A stretch of DNA of 52,515 nucleotides from Spirochaetes bacterium ADurb.Bin133 (GTDB taxonomy: Bacteria; Spirochaetota; GWE2-31-10; MWDO01). The stretch is taken from assembly GCA_002070605.1 (NCBI GenBank), contig MWDO01000018.1, positions 1 through 52,515 of the forward strand. The letters are read 5' to 3'. Of the stretch, positions 27,058-36,497 are shown one piece after another (position 1 is the stretch's first letter; each line of letters opens with the position of its first letter). Under the pieces are notes generated by a model. It did not search any database. It saw only the letters and a program-made list of their open reading frames with translations, and was not told the DNA's origin. The position numbers and the translations under genes were made by a program.

Positions 27058-27629
27058 AATTTTTTCGCTAAAATTTTAATATATTTTTTAAATTCCGTTT
27101 GAAAATCTTGAGTTTCCGGTTTGTATTTATTTAGGGCGGCTCTGATATCCGACTCTTGATAACCGAAATTCAGCAGGGCGGATATTATATCTCTATTAAA
27201 GTCGTTATCCGGGGTATCATTAATAAAAGTATCCGGAAGTTTGCCTTTAAGTTCAAATAATAGTTTATTTACCATTTTTGGACCTAGTCCCGGGACTTTT
27301 TTTAGTTTTTCTATATTTTCGCTCTCTATTGCCGAATATACTTCGTCTATATCGTAAAAAGAGAGAATTTTCAACGCAAGTTTCGGTCCAACTCCGTCGA
27401 CTTTTAGCAAATACTCAAATCCTTCCAAGTTTTTTTCTTTTACAAATCCAAAAAGCGTCATATTATCCTCTTTGTGAACAAGATACGTATATATAGTCGC
27501 TTCCGAACCCGTATTTATTTGACTCAACTCTCTGGAACTGCAAAATATTTTGTATCCTATACCGTTGTTATCAAGAATTAGACAATCGCTCTCTTTTTTT
27601 ACAACCAAACCTTTTATATATTTTATCAA
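27054..27629 (-). CDS. ruvA: Holliday junction-binding protein RuvA
   Basis: DNA-binding partner of RuvB; forms tetramers on the four-way junction. The 191-residue protein has the N-terminal OB-fold (MIKYIKGLVVKKESDCLILD), two helix-hairpin-helix motifs (LLKVDGVGPKLALKIL and LKKVPGLGPKMVNKLL) and the C-terminal helical domain that contacts RuvB (DFNRDIISALLNFGYQESDI). First gene of the ruvA-ruvB-spoIID operon, with GGAG ahead of its ATG. A 221-bp mobile element lies in the divergent gap between it and uvrA. Confidence 0.97.
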   Translation of the reverse strand: MIKYIKGLVVKKESDCLILDNNGIGYKIFCSSRELSQINTGSEATIYTYLVHKEDNMTLFGFVKEKNLEGFEYLLKVDGVGPKLALKILSFYDIDEVYSAIESENIEKLKKVPGLGPKMVNKLLFELKGKLPDTFINDTPDNDFNRDIISALLNFGYQESDIRAALNKYKPETQDFQTEFKKYIKILAKKL

Positions 27630-27699
27630 TATTTCTCCTTCCCGATTGGCGATAGTATATTACTTTTTGATTGATAGTCAAGGTTTTATTGTTCAAAAA

Positions 27700-27920
27700 A
27701 TGCTCCCGCTGGTTTTTTGGGGGCGGGGAAAATTCGACGCATATGATGTTAGGATTAAAAATGACACATATGCGATAACAAGAAGTTGAGTTATCTCGAG
27801 AGAGGTCGAGCGTCTCCTTTGTTTTCATAGATTATGGAAAAACATCATATGCGTCAATTTTCTCATAGAGGAGCGCTTGCGTCGCATATGTGTCAATTTT
27901 CCTAAAAAGCCGACAGGCGC
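27700..27920. mobile_element. MITE-like element, 221 bp
   Basis: Left end ATGCTCCCGCTGGTTTTTTG; right end, on the other strand, GCGCCTGTCGGCTTTTTAGG. Two nested inward-facing pairs lie inside: GACGCATATG and TGACACATATG on the left (27734-27770), CATATGCGTCAATTT and CATATGTGTCAATTT on the right (27846-27899). The middle holds a GAGTTATCTCGAGAG-type short palindrome. No target duplication is recognisable. No open frame that I would accept. It separates the divergent ruvA and uvrA starts. Confidence 0.78.
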
Positions 27921-27940
27921 TTTATTTTTAATTTATTTAC

Positions 27941-27969
27941 TTTGCTCAAAAAAAAAAATGTAGTATAAA
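27941..27969 (+). promoter_or_regulatory. Candidate promoter of uvrA
   Basis: TTTGCT (27941-27946), 17-base spacer, TATAAA (27964-27969). It leaves a leader of about 40 bases with AAGG before the TTG start. No LexA-type SOS box is visible. Confidence 0.45.
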
Positions 27970-28014
27970 CAGAAAGAAAAATCAGAAAATATTGTAGTTA
28001 ATGAAGGTATCAAA

Positions 28015-30834
28015 TTGCAAGAGTTCAATAATATTATAATAAAAGGCGCGAGAGAACATAATTTAAAAAATATCGATATATCTTTACCGAGAAATAAGCT
28101 TATAGTCGTATCGGGAGTTAGCGGCTCCGGTAAATCTTCGTTAGCGTTTGATACAATTTACGCGGAAGGTCAGAGGAGATACGTCGAGTCTTTGTCCGCC
28201 TATGCTCGGCAGTTTTTAGGACAAATGGAGAAGCCCGATATAGATTATATCGAGGGACTAAGTCCAGCTATCTCGATTGAACAGAAGACGACGCATAAGA
28301 ATCCCAGATCGACTGTTGGAACCGTTACCGAGATTTACGATTATTTCAGACTGCTTTTTGCCCGTATCGGCGAGCCGTATTGTTACAATTGCGGTAAAAA
28401 GATCGAGAGTCAATCGATCGATCAGATTATTGAGAATATTCTTTTGCGCAAAGAGGGGACTAAGTTGATTATTATGGCTCCCGTGGCGAGAGACAGAAAG
28501 GGGGAGTTCCAAAAAATTTTTGAGGATGCGCAAAAATCCGGGTTTGTAAGAGCGCGGGTAGACGGGGTCGTTTATCAACTCGATGAAGAGATAAAACTGG
28601 AAAAAAACATAAAGCATAATATTGAGATTATTGTAGATAGAATAATATTAAAAGATGGAGTAAGAAATAGGTTGGCCGACTCGATTGAGACCTCTTTATC
28701 AATGACTGACGGACTTGTATCTGTTGATTTTGACGGAGAAACGAAGATTTATTCTGAGAAATTTGCCTGTTTGGATTGCGGGATTAGTTATCCGGAGATA
28801 CAGCCGAGGATTTTTTCGTTCAATAATCCTCATGGAGCTTGCGAGGAGTGCCGCGGTTTGGGAGACGTGTCGGAATTCAGTATTGATAAATTAATTCCCG
28901 ATAAAAACTTATCTCTAAACGAAGGCGCTATTCAGACTCATTTACCGCGGCATAACATTGTATTTCAGCATTTGATAGCTTTATCGCAACATTACAAATT
29001 TTCGCTTGATACCAAATGGAAAGATCTGCCGGAAGAGATCAAAAATATTCTGTTGTGGGGCGGGGACGACGAGATAAATTTCAGATATGTGTCAAAAGAA
29101 AAAAGAGGAAGCTGGGAGTTTATCGGGAAATACAAAGGGATAATACCTGATTTGAGGAGAAGAGTAAGAGACTCCTCAAGTATCGGCGTTCGCGCGTGGC
29201 TTGAATCTTTTATGACCGTTCAGGAGTGTCCGTCGTGCAAAGGGATGAGATTGGGAAAAATTCCTTTGTCAATTAAGATTAATGATAAAAACATACGCGA
29301 CGTAACGGTTTTATCGGTTACAAATTGCATCGATTTTATAAATAGTTTGGTTTTAACTGAAAATCAACAAAAAATATCGTTACAGATTTTGAAAGAGATA
29401 AACAATCGGCTGAAATTTTTACAGGACGTAGGGTTGGAATATCTGACTCTTGAGAGGAAAACGGCTACTTTATCCGGCGGCGAAGCTCAACGAATACGGT
29501 TGGCGACTCAAATCGGATCGAGATTAGTCGGGGTGCTATATATTCTCGACGAGCCGACAATCGGACTTCATCAGCGGGATAACGATAAGTTGATTAATAC
29601 TTTGCTGGAATTGAGAGACATTGGCAATACGTTGATTGTCGTCGAACACGACGAACAGGTAATCAGAAGCGCCGATTGTCTTGTGGAGTTGGGCCCCGGA
29701 GCGGGCGAAAACGGCGGGTATATAACGGCTTATGGTACGCCTCAAGAGGTAGAAGACAATCCCAATTCTATAACCGGACTGTTTTTAGCCGGATTAAACA
29801 AGATCGCAATTCCTGCAAAAAGGCGGGAGGGAAACGGACATTTCCTGAATATTTACGGCGCAAGACTGCATAACCTAAAGAATATAAACGTTTCTATTCC
29901 GCTCGGGAAAATGACGGTCGTTACCGGCGTTAGCGGATCGGGTAAATCGACTATGATTAACGATATTTTGTACCCCGTATTACACAACAAACTAAACCGC
30001 GGTTCGATGGAGGAGGGGGGATACGATAAGATAGAAGGGCTTGAATATCTTGATAAAGCCATCAATATCGATCAAAGCCCAATCGGCAGGACGCCGAGAT
30101 CGAACCCGGCGACTTACGTTGGAGTTTTCAATCATATCAGAGATCTCTTTGCCGAAATGGAAGAATCAAAAGTCAGAGGATACAAATCGGGGAGATTCTC
30201 TTTTAACGTCAAAGGGGGGCGCTGCGAGAATTGTCAGGGAGACGGGGAGATCAAGATTGAAATGCATTTTTTACCGGACGTCTATATAAAATGCGACGTT
30301 TGCAAAGGTAAAAGGTATAACCGCGAAACGCTCGAAGTAAAATACAAAGGATTGTCGATAGCCGACGTTCTCGATCTAACTGTAGACAGAGCTTGCGAGG
30401 TCTTCGAAAAACATCAGCCCATATACAATAAACTTTCGACGTTGAGAGACGTCGGGCTGGGATATATCAAACTGGGGCAATCCTCCTTGACGTTATCCGG
30501 CGGCGAAGCTCAAAGAGTCAAATTATCGCTCGAACTTTCTAAACGGGGAACGGGTAAAACAATGTACATCCTAGACGAACCGACGACGGGTCTTCACTTT
30601 GCAGACGTTTTGCAATTGTCTAAAGTCCTTAATAAACTCGTCGATCAAGGCAATACCATGATAATTATCGAGCACAATCTTGACGTCATAAAAATAGCCG
30701 ATCATATAATAGACCTTGGTCCCGAGGGGGGAGACGCCGGCGGCGAAATTATAGTCGAAGGAACGCCGGAGGAGATAATACATAATAGTAAGTCCCATAC
30801 GGCAAAATATTTGAAAGAAATATTACAAAGGTAA
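28015..30834 (+). CDS. uvrA: Excinuclease ABC subunit A
   Basis: Damage-recognition ATPase of nucleotide excision repair. The 939 residues are full length, with two ABC modules: Walker [10 protein letters not shown] and [12 protein letters not shown] signatures [18 protein letters not shown] and [16 protein letters not shown], and Walker B blocks [11 protein letters not shown] and [11 protein letters not shown]. Zinc-binding cysteines are present near CLDCGI..CEECRG and CENCQG..CDVCKG. The start is TTG at 28015 with AAGG 8 bases upstream; it gives the standard [13 protein letters not shown] opening. It is monocistronic and converges on metH. uvrB is not in the window. Confidence 0.98.
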   Translation: MQEFNNIIIKGAREHNLKNIDISLPRNKLIVVSGVSGSGKSSLAFDTIYAEGQRRYVESLSAYARQFLGQMEKPDIDYIEGLSPAISIEQKTTHKNPRSTVGTVTEIYDYFRLLFARIGEPYCYNCGKKIESQSIDQIIENILLRKEGTKLIIMAPVARDRKGEFQKIFEDAQKSGFVRARVDGVVYQLDEEIKLEKNIKHNIEIIVDRIILKDGVRNRLADSIETSLSMTDGLVSVDFDGETKIYSEKFACLDCGISYPEIQPRIFSFNNPHGACEECRGLGDVSEFSIDKLIPDKNLSLNEGAIQTHLPRHNIVFQHLIALSQHYKFSLDTKWKDLPEEIKNILLWGGDDEINFRYVSKEKRGSWEFIGKYKGIIPDLRRRVRDSSSIGVRAWLESFMTVQECPSCKGMRLGKIPLSIKINDKNIRDVTVLSVTNCIDFINSLVLTENQQKISLQILKEINNRLKFLQDVGLEYLTLERKTATLSGGEAQRIRLATQIGSRLVGVLYILDEPTIGLHQRDNDKLINTLLELRDIGNTLIVVEHDEQVIRSADCLVELGPGAGENGGYITAYGTPQEVEDNPNSITGLFLAGLNKIAIPAKRREGNGHFLNIYGARLHNLKNINVSIPLGKMTVVTGVSGSGKSTMINDILYPVLHNKLNRGSMEEGGYDKIEGLEYLDKAINIDQSPIGRTPRSNPATYVGVFNHIRDLFAEMEESKVRGYKSGRFSFNVKGGRCENCQGDGEIKIEMHFLPDVYIKCDVCKGKRYNRETLEVKYKGLSIADVLDLTVDRACEVFEKHQPIYNKLSTLRDVGLGYIKLGQSSLTLSGGEAQRVKLSLELSKRGTGKTMYILDEPTTGLHFADVLQLSKVLNKLVDQGNTMIIIEHNLDVIKIADHIIDLGPEGGDAGGEIIVEGTPEEIIHNSKSHTAKYLKEILQR

Positions 30835-30887
30835 AAAGACCGGCTTTTAATTGATCATTCCCGCAATGCGCCGATAGCCCGAGTTTA

Positions 30888-30912
30888 GATATTGACACAT
30901 ATGGCGCTGCCG
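30888..30912. repeat. Isolated fragment of the intergenic repeat
   Basis: ATTGACACATATGGCGCTGC lies in the 84-base gap between the converging uvrA and metH ends. It matches one inner half-site plus flank of the element family (compare ATTGACACATATGGAGCTAT at 41705), but no terminal repeat is present. It is probably a relic of an older insertion. Confidence 0.6.
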
Positions 30913-30918
30913 TCGTAG

Positions 30919-33327
30919 TTACGATAATCCGCATAAGGATTTTGCTAATTTCACCGCGCCGACGCTGTCTTTTGAATAGCCGGCGGCGCCGATCTCTTTT
31001 GCGTAATCTTCGGTTATTACCGCGCCGCCGATTATGACTTGCGCGCGAACGGCTTTATTTTTAGCAAGATCTATTACCGTTTTCATCTCGGTCATGGTAG
31101 TAGTCATGAGCGCCGAAAGCCCGATAATATCGGCGTTCTCTTTTATCGCCGCGTCGATTATTTTCTCGGAGGGGACGTCTTTGCCAAGATCGACGACGTC
31201 GAATCCGTAATTTTTAAGCATCAGAATTACTATATTTTTACCTATATCGTGAATATCCCCTTTCACCGTCGCCATAACTATTTTCTTTTTTTTAGTTTGG
31301 TTTTCTTCGCTTTTTATTAAAAGAGGCTCGATATATTGAAACGCCTTTTTCATCGTTTCGGCGCTGGCGATTAGCTGAGGCAGAAAGTATATCTTTTTGT
31401 CGTATAGGTCTCCGACTTTATTTATAGCGGGTATGAGATATTTATCGACTAAATCTTGAGGAGTAATCTTATTATCTAACGAAATCTTAAGCAGATCGTT
31501 AATTTTTTCTTTATTACCTTCGACAACCGAATTAAATATCATATCTTCGTTGGTTTTTGTCGAATCCGGAGTTTTGTTTTCAACTTTTTGGGCGTTTGAA
31601 TATTTCTCAATATATAACTTGGATTGCGCGTCGTTTCCGACCAAGACGTCGGAGGCAAACTTAGCGTTGATAAGTATCTCCTCGTTAGGATTCGCGATAG
31701 CCATACTGAGGCCGCTTTGAATAGCCATAGATAAAAAGGAGGCGTTAATAAGTTTTCTTTCGGGAAGTCCGAACGAAACGTTTGAGAGTCCGACAATTGT
31801 ATTGACGTTATATATCTCCTTACATAGTTTGATAAAATTAAGCGTTTCAAGAGCCGCGGTCTGATCTGCCGAAACCGTCATTACCAGACCGTCTACGACT
31901 ATATCCGAAATAGAAAAATTATACTTTTTTGCTTCCAAAAGTATCTTTTCAAAAATATTTAATCTTTCCGCCGCAGTCTTTGGAATATCGTCGTCCGTCA
32001 GCGGAAGAGCAATAAACATCGCTCCGTATTTTGCGGCTATAGGCAGAAGTTTTTCGATTTTCTTCTTTTCATAAGAAATTGAATTAATCAAAGCTCTTCC
32101 GGGGTACAATCTCAAAGCGGACTCGATAACGTCGGGATTAGAAGAGTCTATACATAGCGGAAGATCGCATATTCCCGAAAGCAAAGATACCGCTTTCAAC
32201 ATAGCCTCTTTTTCATCGACGCCCGGCATACCCATATTAACGTCGAGCATAGCGGCGCCGGCGGATTGTTGCTCCTGCGCGAATTTTCTTACCCCTTCGA
32301 AGTTGCCGTTTTTGATTTGTTCTTGAAATAATTTTTTACCGGTCGGATTTATTCTTTCCCCGACTACCGTTAAAGGTCTAGGCGTATTTAAAATCAAATT
32401 TTTTCTCGGTCCCGATACCGCGCTTAAGCTTTTCAACAACGGCTGAACCGGTTTATAACCGCTGGTAATTGTTGAAATCTCTTTTATATATTCCGGAGAA
32501 GTTCCGCAACAGCCGCCGTAAAGATTGACGCCGGCTTTGACAAATTCCTCCGCATAACTGCCGAATTCTTTAACCGACATATCGAAAATTGTTTTGCCGT
32601 TAATCAATTTGGGCAGACCGGCGTTTGGCTTAGCAACAAGCGGAATTTTAGAGTATGGCTTCAACGATTTTATTACTTCGATCATTTTATCCGGACCGGT
32701 CGAACAGTTGCATCCGAAAGCGTCGACCCCCAGACTTTGCAGACAGACAAGAGCGGTTACGGGATCGGTTCCGGTCAAAGTATATCCGTCCTCCCCAAAC
32801 GTCATACTAACGATAATCGGTAAATCGCAAAGCTCTTTGATTGCAATAACAGCCGCTCTTGTTTCCTGAATATCTATCATGGTCTCAATCACAAAAAAAT
32901 CCGCTCCTCCGTCTAACAGTCCCTTCGCCTGTTCGGAGTAGATACTAACCATATTGTCAAAATTAACGTCGCCAAAAGGTTCGACGAATTTTCCCGTAGG
33001 AGACATATCTCCCGCGACGTAGGCGCTTTTTCCTACGGCTTCTCTTGATATTTCAACAAGTCTTTTGTTTAAAGCGTAAACTTCATTTTCTAGTCCGAAT
33101 TCTTCAAGTTTAAACCTATTTGCCCCAAACGTACACGAATAGACGACGTTTGATCCCGCCTCAATGTAATCTTTCTGGACCGCTATAATTGAATCGGGGT
33201 TTTCGCTAACCCATTTTTCAGGACATACTCCCTTAGGCATACCTCTTTTTTGAAGCTCGGTTCCCGTGGCTCCGTCAAGAATTAAAATTTTGTTTGCCAA
33301 CAGGTTAGAAAAAGCATTTTTGTCCAT
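30919..33327 (-). CDS. metH: Cobalamin-dependent methionine synthase, short form without the reactivation domain
   Basis: Transfers a methyl group from methyltetrahydrofolate through cobalamin to homocysteine. Domains in order: homocysteine-binding barrel (LDGATGTELQKRG; zinc cysteines GCNCSTGP and GGCCGTSP), pterin-binding barrel (VVGERINPTGKK..LDVNMGMPGVDE), B12 cap helices, and the cobalamin domain with its DxHxxG motif (GDIHDIGKNI). The protein ends there, at about 802 residues; the roughly 300-residue AdoMet reactivation domain of E. coli MetH is missing and no such gene is next to it. The ATG at 33327, after CGGAGCG, is preferred over the in-frame ATG at 33363. No cobalamin riboswitch is seen upstream. 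Confidence 0.94.
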   Translation of the reverse strand: MDKNAFSNLLANKILILDGATGTELQKRGMPKGVCPEKWVSENPDSIIAVQKDYIEAGSNVVYSCTFGANRFKLEEFGLENEVYALNKRLVEISREAVGKSAYVAGDMSPTGKFVEPFGDVNFDNMVSIYSEQAKGLLDGGADFFVIETMIDIQETRAAVIAIKELCDLPIIVSMTFGEDGYTLTGTDPVTALVCLQSLGVDAFGCNCSTGPDKMIEVIKSLKPYSKIPLVAKPNAGLPKLINGKTIFDMSVKEFGSYAEEFVKAGVNLYGGCCGTSPEYIKEISTITSGYKPVQPLLKSLSAVSGPRKNLILNTPRPLTVVGERINPTGKKLFQEQIKNGNFEGVRKFAQEQQSAGAAMLDVNMGMPGVDEKEAMLKAVSLLSGICDLPLCIDSSNPDVIESALRLYPGRALINSISYEKKKIEKLLPIAAKYGAMFIALPLTDDDIPKTAAERLNIFEKILLEAKKYNFSISDIVVDGLVMTVSADQTAALETLNFIKLCKEIYNVNTIVGLSNVSFGLPERKLINASFLSMAIQSGLSMAIANPNEEILINAKFASDVLVGNDAQSKLYIEKYSNAQKVENKTPDSTKTNEDMIFNSVVEGNKEKINDLLKISLDNKITPQDLVDKYLIPAINKVGDLYDKKIYFLPQLIASAETMKKAFQYIEPLLIKSEENQTKKKKIVMATVKGDIHDIGKNIVILMLKNYGFDVVDLGKDVPSEKIIDAAIKENADIIGLSALMTTTMTEMKTVIDLAKNKAVRAQVIIGGAVITEDYAKEIGAAGYSKDSVGAVKLAKSLCGLS

Positions 33328-33410
33328 TTTATCGCTCCGAATTAATAATAACCAAAGCAGCATTTAATCACATATTTCATTTTTTTTCAAATTAATTTTA
33401 ATAATAGAGA

Positions 33411-34164
33411 GTAACCCGTTATTTTTTTATAGAATAACAAATAATTTTACGTAAGATAGACGTATCTGGGATAATTTTCGATTACGAGCGCGTATAAGAG
33501 CTGTTTTTGAGCGGCGATATTTAACAGTTGTGTCATTTTATCCAAAAAGTCATTTTTCAATTTATCCATCCTCAATTTCTTACCAACAAGCTCAAGAAAT
33601 CCTTCCAACCCGTACTTCATAACGCCGTTATAGAAAAACAAGATAATATCTCGAACTGTCGAAGCCATACCGAATTCGTTATACAAAGAATGCCATCTTT
33701 TTATTTGAAGGTAGTCCGCTTCGCTGATTCTAAGGTATTTATCCAGCCTTTTATCGTCGGAGCTATCTATAACGGCGTATTCGGAGCGGCAATTTCCGAT
33801 TACTCTCTTCATTTTTGGAATTTTTTTGTCAATAAGGCGAAACATAGTTTCAAATAACTCGCTGAACGTATTAATTTTGAACTCTTTTAGTAAAAAATCT
33901 ATAACGTTGTTATTCATAGATTCGGATACGATAAAGTGGAATAGATGTTTTTTGTTTTTCATAAAATTTCCTCCTCTTTTCTTTAATATTTCTTTAATAT
34001 ATATAACAACTAAAAGTAGAAAATTCTTTACAAAAATTCGTATAATTTTTTAGAAAATGATAAATAATTTACTGATTAAAAATATTTGTCCATATGTGTC
34101 AATTTTCTTCTTACACATCATATGCGTCGAATTTCTCCCTCCCGCCAAGAAACCGGCGGGGCGC
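33411..34164 (-). mobile_element. Gene-carrying mobile insertion cassette, copy C, with exact 9-bp target duplication (754 bp)
   Basis: TAATAGAGA stands immediately before (33402-33410) and after (34165-34173) this segment, an exact 9-bp target-site duplication. The left end is GTAACCCGTTATTTTTTTAT, a diverged form of the family terminus; the right end, on the other strand, is GCGCCCCGCCGGTTTCTTGG. It holds the 171-aa gene with promoter, an inner CATATGTGTCAATTT (34092-34106) and CATATGCGTCGA (34118-34129). The intact duplication suggests a fairly recent insertion upstream of metH. No transposase is encoded. Confidence 0.92.
33447..33962 (-). CDS. Mobile-cassette protein, copy C (171 aa), RHH-like
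   Basis: Third intact paralogue of the 168-171 aa protein. Against copy A about 24 of 168 residues differ, mostly conservative changes, in both predicted strand-helix-helix units and in the C-terminal tail, while the reading frame is kept. That pattern suggests selection on the protein. The ribosome binding site GAGGAGG lies 7-8 bases before the ATG and is the strongest of the three. Being inside an element with an exact target duplication, it shows that the gene moves with the element. No catalytic motif is visible; a DNA-binding role is inferred. Confidence 0.87.
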   Translation of the reverse strand: MKNKKHLFHFIVSESMNNNVIDFLLKEFKINTFSELFETMFRLIDKKIPKMKRVIGNCRSEYAVIDSSDDKRLDKYLRISEADYLQIKRWHSLYNEFGMASTVRDIILFFYNGVMKYGLEGFLELVGKKLRMDKLKNDFLDKMTQLLNIAAQKQLLYALVIENYPRYVYLT

Positions 34165-34204
34165 TAATAGAGAGGGTTGGTCGTAAGTATAATTAGCGGG
34201 AGCG

Positions 34205-34822
34205 TTAGGACTTTTTACCTAGTTGAACGAAGTCGGAAGCCGGAGTTACAAACATTATGCCGATTCCGGGAGTATTTAGACATTCCAGTTCTAATACGGC
34301 TTTTTGAATGTTTTCTGAAATATTTTTTTTAGCCAAAATAAGAACTTGTTCTTTTTCAGGAACGATGGTTATTCCGAAAAATTTTTCATCGCCCGGCTTG
34401 CCTGTGCCTCGAGCGTGAAGTATAGTGCCGCCGGTAGCTCCCGCTTTTCGCGCCGCGTTTACAATATCGTCGGCATACCCTCGGTTTACTATGATATTAA
34501 TTAATTCATGATCGTAAACTTTATTCATAATTTTTCCTCCTAAGTCAATTACAAAAAGGTATCCGCAAGGATATTTACCTAGATGATGGGAATTAACGAG
34601 CGCTTCCGTTACGACTTGAAGTTGATCGTTAGTAATCAAAGTCAACAATATATCCTTTTCTACGTCTGCGATGGACAAAAAGCGAAGGAGCGCCGAATCG
34701 GAGCTTCCCTTTCCAACGAGGATAGTTCCTCCGCCGGCTCCGGCTTGAATCGTATCGGCGGCGATCTTTTCCCCCAAACCGTGATTAACCACCGTACAAA
34801 CCAATTTGTCGTATTTAATCAT
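34205..34822 (-). CDS. Double-domain PII-like regulatory protein
   Basis: A 205-residue protein made of two PII-like (GlnB-type ferredoxin-fold) units. The first runs YDKLVCTVVNHGLGEKIAADTIQAGAGGGTILVGKG, the second LINIIVNRGYADDIVNAARKAGATGGTILHARGTG (both given here as landmarks in parts); each has the GA-GGTIL turn that in PII proteins holds the nucleotide. The uridylylated T-loop Tyr of GlnB is not evident. The gene starts 1 base after the DUF1538 membrane protein gene, and the two surely form one operon; PII-like proteins next to DUF1538 are a known arrangement. Likely role: nucleotide- or ion-dependent gating of that transporter. Confidence 0.85.
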   Translation of the reverse strand: MIKYDKLVCTVVNHGLGEKIAADTIQAGAGGGTILVGKGSSDSALLRFLSIADVEKDILLTLITNDQLQVVTEALVNSHHLGKYPCGYLFVIDLGGKIMNKVYDHELINIIVNRGYADDIVNAARKAGATGGTILHARGTGKPGDEKFFGITIVPEKEQVLILAKKNISENIQKAVLELECLNTPGIGIMFVTPASDFVQLGKKS

Positions 34823-34823
34823 T

Positions 34824-36329
34824 TTATTTTGCTCCCAAAGCTTCTTCTTTACGCTTTTTTTCTATTGAAAGCTCTTTGCGTCTGAACATTATCCCAAGTA
34901 TTTGTATACTTATCGGAGGCGCTACCGCTATCATTGCAATTAATCCAAACGCGTCGAGAGCGGGATTGCCGCCCGAAGTTTGAGCCGCCCCCAAAGTTAT
35001 CGGAAGTATAAAAGCGGCCGATACCGGACCTGTCGCGACGCTACCCGAATCAAACGCTATAGCCGAGAAGAGTTTTGGAGTAACCAGACTTAGAATCATG
35101 GCTATTATAAAAGAGGGAGCGATTAGATACCAGACGCTGAATCCCGATAAAACTCGCCACATAGACGCCCCTACTCCAATTGAAACCCCAAGAGCTACGG
35201 AAGTTAGTAGGACAGGTTTACGAATATTTCCGGCGGATACTTCTTCGACCTGTTCCGTTAGAACCCACATAGCCGGTTCCGAGCAAACGACAATAGAACC
35301 GAGTATGCATCCTATTGGAATTAATATCCAACTATAAGATAGCGCCCCTATTTCTCCGCCTATGGCTTTACCGGCCGGAATGAAGCCGGTATTTGCTCCG
35401 ATGAAAAAGAGAATTAAACCGAGCCATGAATAAACAATACCCGTGAGCACCCTTCTTATTTGAGCCGGCGGTAATTTTAGTAAAAAAAGTTGAAAAGCTA
35501 TTATCAGAACTAACACAGGACTTAAAGATATAGTAACGTCTTTAATTGTTTGGGTTATTGTCGAAAAATATTTAAGACCTGAATTTTGATCGTCGGAAGC
35601 AACCATGGCTACCTCGCTTGGAACGGAGGTATTGGCGCCGCTTTTTGCCAGAATAAAACCGTATACAACCATACCCAATATGGGACCTATCGCGGCTATT
35701 CCGGTTGTTCCAAAACTGTCGTCCTCGGCTCCTTTGTCGCCCCTAACTCCGGCGACCCCTATGCCGAGAGCAATGAAAAAAGGAACGGTTAAAGGTCCCG
35801 TAGAAGCTCCCGACGAATCAAAAGCGATAGCGACGTAAACCGGATCTATAAAAGTTGAAAGAACTAACGCCAAACTGTAGCCTATTATTATTATCAGTTT
35901 AAAAGGTATTTGAATAAGAATTCGGCTCATAGCTATTGCAAGAAACAGACCCAATCCTGCAGAGACAGTAAGAATAAGAGCGCCGGATTTGATATTTCCG
36001 GTTACAGACTCGACCAAGTCGCCTTGCACTTTTAAATTCGGTTCGGCAACTGTGATAACAAAACCGGTAATAGCAATTACGACAATAATTAACGGCAAAT
36101 TTTTTGTTCTGGTTAAAGACGCTCCCAACATTGAACCGGCCGGAACAATACCTATATCGACCCCCGCAAGAAATATTCCGAGTCCGAGTATTACAAAAAC
36201 CGAGCCTATAAAGAATTCTATAAGAGTAGTCAAAGGTAATGGCGCGATTGTAAAATGCAATATAGCTACGACAATATCTACCGGAATTATCGCTAAAGCC
36301 GTCTCTTTTAATTTTTTTATGATATCCAT
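34824..36329 (-). CDS. DUF1538 family membrane transporter
   Basis: A 501-residue polytopic membrane protein with about 12 hydrophobic segments and an internal duplication of two DUF1538 units: FFIGSVFVILGLGIFLAGVD, then GIVPAGSMLGASL in the first half and GANTGFIPAGKAIGGEIG in the second, each followed by an AEP motif (VAEPN, CSEPAMWV) and an FDSGxxxTGP motif (AFDSSGASTGPLTVPF, AFDSGSVATGPVSAAF). The substrate of the family is not established. CGGGG precedes the ATG. Cotranscribed with the double PII protein, which probably regulates it. Confidence 0.9.
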   Translation of the reverse strand: MDIIKKLKETALAIIPVDIVVAILHFTIAPLPLTTLIEFFIGSVFVILGLGIFLAGVDIGIVPAGSMLGASLTRTKNLPLIIVVIAITGFVITVAEPNLKVQGDLVESVTGNIKSGALILTVSAGLGLFLAIAMSRILIQIPFKLIIIIGYSLALVLSTFIDPVYVAIAFDSSGASTGPLTVPFFIALGIGVAGVRGDKGAEDDSFGTTGIAAIGPILGMVVYGFILAKSGANTSVPSEVAMVASDDQNSGLKYFSTITQTIKDVTISLSPVLVLIIAFQLFLLKLPPAQIRRVLTGIVYSWLGLILFFIGANTGFIPAGKAIGGEIGALSYSWILIPIGCILGSIVVCSEPAMWVLTEQVEEVSAGNIRKPVLLTSVALGVSIGVGASMWRVLSGFSVWYLIAPSFIIAMILSLVTPKLFSAIAFDSGSVATGPVSAAFILPITLGAAQTSGGNPALDAFGLIAMIAVAPPISIQILGIMFRRKELSIEKKRKEEALGAK

Positions 36330-36387
36330 TTTGCCCCGAATATAGCGCTTATTTAAGTTTTATTCAAGATATTTTTTTCGATATTTT

Positions 36388-36497
36388 GTAAGCCGTCAGT
36401 TTTTTGGGGAATAAAAAATATTTGTTTCATATGTGTCAATTTTTTTGAGACAGACTTGCGTTATCCATTTCCTTACCCCAAAAAACTGACGGAGTAC
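36388..36497. mobile_element. MITE-like element, 110 bp, with exact 9-bp target duplication (twin of 13114-13223)
   Basis: CGATATTTT stands immediately before (36379-36387) and after (36498-36506). The ends are GTAAGCCGTCAGTTTTTTGG and, on the other strand, GTACTCCGTCAGTTTTTTGG. One inner half-site CATATGTGTCAATTT lies at 36430-36444. Its core is about 96% identical, in reverse orientation, to the element at 13114. It lies between the DUF1538 gene start and the end of the esterase gene. No coding capacity. Confidence 0.93.

Noticed and set aside
33328-33410. Cobalamin or SAM riboswitch upstream of metH
   Set aside because: The leader is very short and AT-rich and has no B12-box or SAM-riboswitch core.
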